Below are positions 58,250 through 64,000 of a stretch of 64,000 bases of DNA, piece by piece. Origin of the DNA: Amoebophrya sp. A120 (lineage: Eukaryota; Sar; Dinophyceae; Syndiniales; Amoebophryaceae). The position numbers and the translations under genes are program-made. The DNA lies in assembly GCA_905178155.1 (NCBI GenBank), contig CAJINV010000012.1:243271-307270 (forward strand), written 5' to 3'. How positions within the stretch are numbered: the stretch's first letter is position 1; each line of letters opens with the position of its first letter. Below the pieces are notes generated by a model. That model made no database searches and was not told the origin of the DNA. It saw only the letters and a program-made list of their open reading frames with translations.

Positions 58250-59540
58250 TTCATTTTGATATCGTACTTGTGGTGTTCGCCGATGTACCTAAAATTTTTA
58301 CTTCGCGTTGCGCATTGATGTATTTATCTGCGCATAGCTCATCGAAACAAACATCGCCCTGGTACTTACTGAAGTTGAAAGCACGCCCCTCCGGCAACGA
58401 AAATTTCATTTCGATCCAAGCGCACTGCTCTTACAGCGACTGCGACAAAAAGGAAAATATTAGTACTTGTTTGGCCGTATGCTGCAGAAAACGAGCAATT
58501 GATATTGCTGAGTCCTTTATTGTTCGGTAACGTTACTCGCGAGGATATTCTAAGACCAAGCATACCGTCCGTGAATAAAGTTTGCCCCGATGGGTTTCTG
58601 TCTTGGTTTCTGTTATTTTGTAGTAATTTTGGGAGCGCGCTACCTTTATGCTCCCGGGGGATGCGTCTTCTCTACAAACTGGTGGGGAACACGGCACGAG
58701 TGCGTGTTTTGCCCGTGCGGGTCGTGCTATTGACATCAATTGCTGATTCTTCTTGGATACGGATTTCCGGGTGTGCGTGCAACGTGACAAGTGTCCAGGG
58801 TAAAAGGGATCGGTCTACGGCGGGTTAGGTTGCGGGTGCTATGTCACAGCAGCACAAAGTATAAAACACATTAAGCACAATGCCGTCCGTCATCACCGTG
58901 AGCATGACAAAAATTGTCCCTGAGGAAGCAAACAAATTGCGCATAAGAAATTGGTGATTCTCGCGCGCCAATTAAGTACAATCTATCGCCGCGACGATCG
59001 GACCGCTTCCATCGATAGAAATGAAGTAGCCGCAGCAAGTATCAGACGGGAAATGTCCTGCTTCGACTTCTCCTATGAACTTGATCGTGTTCTGTGCATT
59101 CCGAAAAGCATGTTGAAGTTGTCATGCTAAATTTCATGAATCTTTGCTGTACTGTGTACTTATAAGTACGAAAGGAGAAGGCGAAGGCGTTGCCGATTGT
59201 AACATATTATCCCAAGGTAAAAGATCTGCACCAGCGGGTTGTTTTGCCATACCTGAAGTTTATTTTGCCAAACAGTTCGGCGTGGACAAGTCAATTTCGC
59301 TGCAAAAGACTTCACTGTCACGACATTTATCCTTCATATGTTATTTGTTTTTCAAAAATGACCCGCACATAATTCTAAACCCGCGTACCACGTAGCGTTA
59401 TTCTGCGGAAGCTTTCTGAACCACGCTCGCTGATACTCGTCCCAGAAGGAGCCTTTGCGCAGGCCTAGAAGAGACGCGCAAAGATCTCACCTATGCTTTT
59501 TACCACAACAGTAGATCATATGCATCTTTGAGCAATTCAT
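58250..59540. other. Mostly intergenic
   Basis: A strong ACTTCA/GTAAGT donor on the minus strand near 58374 hints at an upstream exon of the DHHC gene. Nothing else recognised. Confidence 0.3.
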
Positions 59541-59546
59541 TCGTCT

Positions 59547-60050
59547 TCAAAGAATGGCGCTGCTAGTGGTGCAACGCGTTCTTCTGGGACAATGCGCCCT
59601 TGATTCAGAAAGTGTTCTTTCCCAGCATAGATTCCAGCAGCCGCGCACTGCATTCTCGCCCCGCTGTCCGCAGAGTGTTGTTGCGACCGCTATTACCGCC
59701 TTGGGGACGGCCTTATGCACTGCAAAAGCATCCTCGCACTGGTGGCAGCATCTACAACCTTCTGTTTTTCTACAATACAATAATGCAACCTGTCATGCTA
59801 TACTAACTCAGGGACGACCACGTACTATAGATTTGTCGAGCATGATCCCGGTTAGCATTAGTACGAGTACGACACTTTTACTCCAGTTGATACGTCTGCA
59901 CGAAAAACCGCCAGCTCTTGTCAAAAAAGGAGTTTCCCTCCGGCTTGCCCTTCAGGAAGACAGCAGCGCCGAAGGTGATAATCAGTACGTAGGCGATGAG
60001 GAGGTAGATCATCTTCTTGCTTCGAACGATTTTTCGGAGACAATGACGTA
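59547..60050 (-). CDS. Fragment of an unrecognised membrane protein
   Basis: The exon above 59892 encodes RHCLRKIVRSKK followed by a clear transmembrane segment (MIYLLIAYVLIITFGAAVFL) and PEGNSFFDKSWRFFVQT. An A-like introner then separates it from a lower exon whose frame is uncertain; one reading ends at 59547, another at a nearer stop. The open frame above has no Met before a stop, so the start is either this Met or lies in an unseen exon. Family unknown. Confidence 0.5.
59714..59892 (-). mobile_element. Introner, family A (diverged)
   Basis: TATGCACTGCAAAAGCATCC faces CGACACTTTTACTCCAGTTG followed by ATA. The TSD is poor, so this is probably an old copy. Confidence 0.75.
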
Positions 60051-60059
60051 GCAGGAGGT

Positions 60060-62900
60060 GATATTTGTCTTCTTCTCGTTATTTCCGGCGGTTCGGTGCA
60101 GTTCCGCGTTTTAGCTCGTGGATCGCTGGTCCGTCGACCACGTTGTGGTCCTTCTTGGGTCTTCACTTTAAGCGCTCGTGACCAGCAGGACGACTTGCGG
60201 CACAACAACTACTCACTGGTTGTTCGCGTGCAATGTTGTTGACAGGAGCTCGTCGTGTGGGGGTGTTCTTTGCAACCAGAAGCTGGGCTATTGTAGGAGC
60301 TGCTCCTGTTGACCACGTAGAATTTTTGCACGCAGATTTTTTCGACGCAGGTCCTGGCGGGACGACCTCGTCCAGTAGCCTCTGGTGCACACTCAACGGC
60401 AGTTAAAATCAAAATCTAATCATGCTGCAGGTGCGGCTCGTGTCCTTTTTCACTTGCTGCGCCGCGCCAAATTAATTGATAAATGCTGCGTATTTGCTGC
60501 GTTCGCCCATGCGGCGATTACGATTTCGCTTTCTACTGCTTTCCCGCCGTCGTGGATGTAGTAGCAGTTGGTTTGGTGGCTACAACTACGTTATGTGTGG
60601 TGGAATCCGCGGGAGCCGTCGCAACTGGAACCCTAGAGGCCCTCTGTCATCACGTGTAGTTGTCCTACCTGCCGCGCCGTCCCGGTATCCAAGTGTAGTC
60701 TCGAAAGTGTGGTTTCCGCTTCAACTACATTCAGGTATCGTGCCGCCCCGTCGCTGCGTCTCCTGTCGAGACGATTACTAAAACTGCTTCTTCACGATGG
60801 GTGGCGAGCCAACACGAGGCACCAGCGAGGTTTTCTGGTGGTTCGCGGCAAAAATATTCACAGAGAAGCCTCGGCGCTATAATCCTTGTCGTCCTTTACA
60901 GCGATGAAGCATCAAAGGGAATCAATTTGTATGCAATGCTGGCGAAGGCCACATTTTTCTGTACTTCAACAATTTTGGGAAAGAGAATTCTGAGTATGAC
61001 TAGTGCCACAATTTCTCATAGAGAGGAAGGTAAATTGTAGTAAACACCGAGCACAACTGGGAAAATGACGTGAAAGTGAAGACTAAAACCTAATACTAAG
61101 TGCGAGGATACGTGAAAGTCAAAACCTTTATCTTTGAGAATATGAATGTTTCAACAACATCAAGATTGCAGGGTGCATTTGGTAGTCCGCAAAAGTGATA
61201 TATACTAGTTGCATATTTATTCGTCACGACAGATGTATCCCTGCTCCTTCATGCTACTGTGTCCATGCTGACGAGCACGAAAAATGTGCAGCCAACGACG
61301 TCATCTCACTGTATACGTTAAAATTGACCGCACTACGATCGAAAATCCACTTCAAGATCACGTGCCACGGATCACAAGAAAAAACAAGTTTAGCACTCTT
61401 GCAGGCCACCCTTTGCTGCAACAGCGACGAAAAACCACAAGATGAACGGTTGCAAAATCCAAGGAAACTGAAAACAACGAAAAGCAAAATCAAAAGATCC
61501 TCGAGTGCTGGAACAAAGTGGTCAGATCTATCACTTCGAGAGCAATAACACGAGTGTTGCGTAGAACAAGATGGGCAGTAACGTTATGATGCTGGGCATT
61601 TAAGGCTGTGCTCGGTATCCGAGGTTCTTGTTGCATCGTCGAGTTCGATGACTACATAAAGCTGCTCAAACATCCAAGGTACATTAGACACGGTCGTGAC
61701 ACCAGTTAGACCTCGTTCTTCCAACACTTTGGTTCATTTATTCGAAGCGAAGCAGGCTATCATGGCAAATCAATTTCTTATGGTACATTCTTGGATACTA
61801 CTAGACGCACGAGGAACTACGGGCGGTGCTCGACTTCTACATGATTGGCTCAATTTGTCTTTCAGCGTAATAAAACGCGGCCAATGTTGACTAATTTCCG
61901 TGCCTATGCACCTCTTGCGAGCTGCTTCTAGAAAGTGCGGCTGCGAAGAACGCCGCGAGCGCGACCCGTAGGTAGCTGAAAAGATAAATAATTCGTGAAA
62001 GTTGAAAGGCATAATCTTCTATTAAGGATTTTTGCTACTCCGCCTCGTGCTTTGCGTATTTTTTGCCTAGTTTGTCCATGTGTTTTTGCTCTTGTTTTTT
62101 CTTTTGCGTATCTATGAATTCAAAAAAAACTGTTTTGCTTAAATGTTTTTCTCAAGTACAAGTAGCAGTGATCGCTCGCTCCGTCGACCGACGATCGTGT
62201 TGATTTTTCTACTCAGTCCGGGATGCCCATGGCCGGCGCTGCATAGTCGTAGTCCGGGGCGGGGTGGTACGCGAAAGTGTGGAAATAAAGCTGCATTTGT
62301 ACATCCAACAATGTTTGAGCTTGAATTTGGTGTTATCAAAACGGCCTGATTCCGTCGTTGAATCAATTTATCGCCCAAGTCACGCATTACAAACTCCCGA
62401 TATTAGTTTTCCAACACGCATGACAAATGAGTTCATTTCCTTATCCGCCGAAAGTGGAGTAGTTTCCGCTCTGCAGGAACGCGCCGTAAAGTATTGCCAG
62501 CATCGTTAGCAAAGGTATGAGCTTGTAAAAATCACTGTCATGCCTACTTTGTCGGAATCTTCGCATTCGCTTGTGCGCGTTCAGAAAATAAGTGCGGTGT
62601 GAGAGCATTCATGCACTTTGTGTCTGCGAAAAAAATTCAGAAGATGTCTTTCTTGATCGTGAAGGCTACGTTTCTGCATGACAAACTCGTAAGTTTATGT
62701 TTTGCCACAAAGGAGGACACCGGGTAACAGTGACAGAAAGAACGCCTAGGTTTCTGGTGCATAATCACGACTATCACCGCTGCTGCGTCCCACATGAGGA
62801 TGCTCCACCTGTTTTTTTTGCAGTCTGACTTTGCTGGTTCCAAAACTACAACTAGCGTAGAATTTGTCATGCATATAATTCTCCAGGGGTAGAGGATCGG
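60060..62900. other. Intergenic, no gene recognised
   Basis: Short ORFs only. GCATTACAAACTC...GCATGACAAATG near 62383-62430 looks like the interior of a decayed introner. Confidence 0.3.
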
Positions 62901-62909
62901 GTAGATTTG

Positions 62910-63772
62910 TCATGCAGATCCAGATGATATGCAAAAAAGGAAAAACCAAAAGTACATGACTCCATCCTGGACAAAGCCCTGCTCTGCCGCGCTGCCCGAA
63001 TACGCGGAAACAAAATTCTTCTTCTTCTGGATCTGCTTGGTGGTTTTCTCCAGCGCAGCCAGCTTTGACATGAGGTCGGCCTTTTCTCGCTCGGATTTGT
63101 GGACCTCCTTTTTCAGGCGTTCGACCTGTGAAAGTTTTTTTGGACGTCGTGCATCAGCATCACAAGTTTTGACTTTTAGACTCGGCCCTGCTCATGCAGC
63201 CGATGTTGCATCATAATAGATTTTTGTGTATTGGTGTTTCGCATAGATCATGAACACAGACCTCCAGAGAAACAAAATCATACCACTATTATCGCCTCCT
63301 TTGTTGTTTCGGATTCGTGTTTCTGCCTCAGGCGACTCAGTTCCTCTTCAAACGCCAAGGAAAATTCTCGTTCCAGGTTTTGTATGCGTTCGCGCTCGTT
63401 GACCAACTCCACTCGCATCTTTTCAAACAGAATAGAATGGAAAAAACGTCGAATCCAACCACGCTTGTATTCAGTCGCAGTTTGTCATGCAGATCATGCA
63501 AGAAATAAAGTCGTCTGCAAAAAAATGAACATAGAAAGGAAGACCATGCGGCTGCAGCTCTCCGTGGCACGAATTGCTTACACAACAGGAAGAACATGAC
63601 AAGATTAAAACAGTGAGACATCCACCTGCTGAGTCATGGCATATGACAAGCATAAGTTGATTCGAAATGTCCCTTGTTTCATACTCTGTGCCGCTAGTCG
63701 TTGTGTTTCGAGGGACCGCAACCGTTCGGACTCCTTGAGCTCCGTTCGAAGCTTGGTGCACTGGTTTTCCAC
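62910..63772 (-). CDS. Coiled-coil protein with hydrophobic C-terminal tail, 5' end beyond the exons seen
   Basis: Three exons on the minus strand. 63685-63772 follows a textbook TTTTTTTACTTCTAG acceptor (QCTKLRTELKESERLRSLET). 63284-63418 ends at a GTG/GTATGA donor (RERIQNLEREFSLAFEEELS). 62910-63125 follows TTTCACAG (VERLKKEVHKSEREKADLMS) and ends in a hydrophobic tail, VMYFWFFLFCISSGSA, then TGA. The helical, charged repeats indicate a long coiled coil; the tail could be a tail anchor. The introns are ordinary GT-AG, although TTTGTCATGC motifs occur inside them. No family recognised; upstream exons were not resolved before the window edge. Confidence 0.6.
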
Positions 63773-64000
63773 CTAGAAGTAAAAAAAGAGACGATTGATT
63801 TTTTGCGGACCAAAAGAGTTCAGGTGCCCTCTAAAAGTGCCGAAATAAAGCAGAATCTTCAGAAACACTATATCGTTCGTCCACATCCCAGACTCCATCT
63901 GCGATGCATACGCTCGGCGTCCTCGCTACATGGCATGCGAGACCCTAACTGTGATGATAAAAAGGAAAGATCCACTTATCCTATACCACTATCCTGGCCT

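Overview
The window is protist (eukaryotic) nuclear DNA. Every gene that can be reassembled reads on the minus strand. Coding sequence is broken into many short exons by about 45 small intron-like elements. These have terminal inverted repeats (TIRs), begin and end in TAT..ATA, are flanked by ~5-bp target-site duplications (TSDs), and mostly lack GT-AG ends. If each element plus one TSD copy is removed, conserved protein domains come back in frame. Such 'introner' elements with non-canonical splice sites are known from syndinian dinoflagellate parasites (Amoebophrya), so an Amoebophrya-like alveolate is my best guess (inference). Ordinary GT-AG introns are also present.

Element families named here by the start of the TIR: A = TGCAAAAGTATCG; B = AAATATGTCTGGGTCTGG; C = GTAAATTTCCCGTACA; D = TAAAAACGTCCCCACC; E = GAAAAAACACCCATCC; F = GGAAGTGCCAGAATCGAA; G = GCAAAGTATAATCTTC; H = GGAAAAATCCCCCATC; I = ACAACTCCCCCTCCCCC; J = TTCTCAAACGTTACATTC. 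Nearly all carry internal copies of (C)AAATTTGTCATGC or TTTGTAATGC.

Layout: 0.7-5.8 kb, JMJD8-like JmjC protein; 6.8-8.1 kb, a segment between 37-bp direct repeats with a small ORF; 9.1-14.2 kb, Gln-rich membrane/coiled-coil protein; 15.1-18.8 kb, pepsin-family aspartic protease; 20.0-25.1 kb, SelO protein adenylyltransferase, probably a selenoprotein; 27.9-40.1 kb, an unrecognised multi-exon gene holding a 9-kb intron in which an A-family element is split by blocks of tandem repeats (30.9-39.7 kb); 42.9-44.9 kb, unrecognised acidic protein; 49.1-51.2 kb, RING/TRAF-type zinc-finger protein; 54.7-58 kb, DHHC palmitoyltransferase; 59.5-60 kb, a membrane-protein fragment; 62.9 kb to the window edge, a coiled-coil protein. 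GC-rich islands of 0.7-1 kb lie between genes at 25.9, 40.3, 45.7, 51.8 and 53.0 kb.

The genes do not form one pathway. What they share is heavy colonisation by the introners. No rRNA, tRNA or CRISPR array was recognised by eye. Exon boundaries come from TSDs and reading-frame continuity, not transcripts. CDS coordinates are outer limits that include introns.
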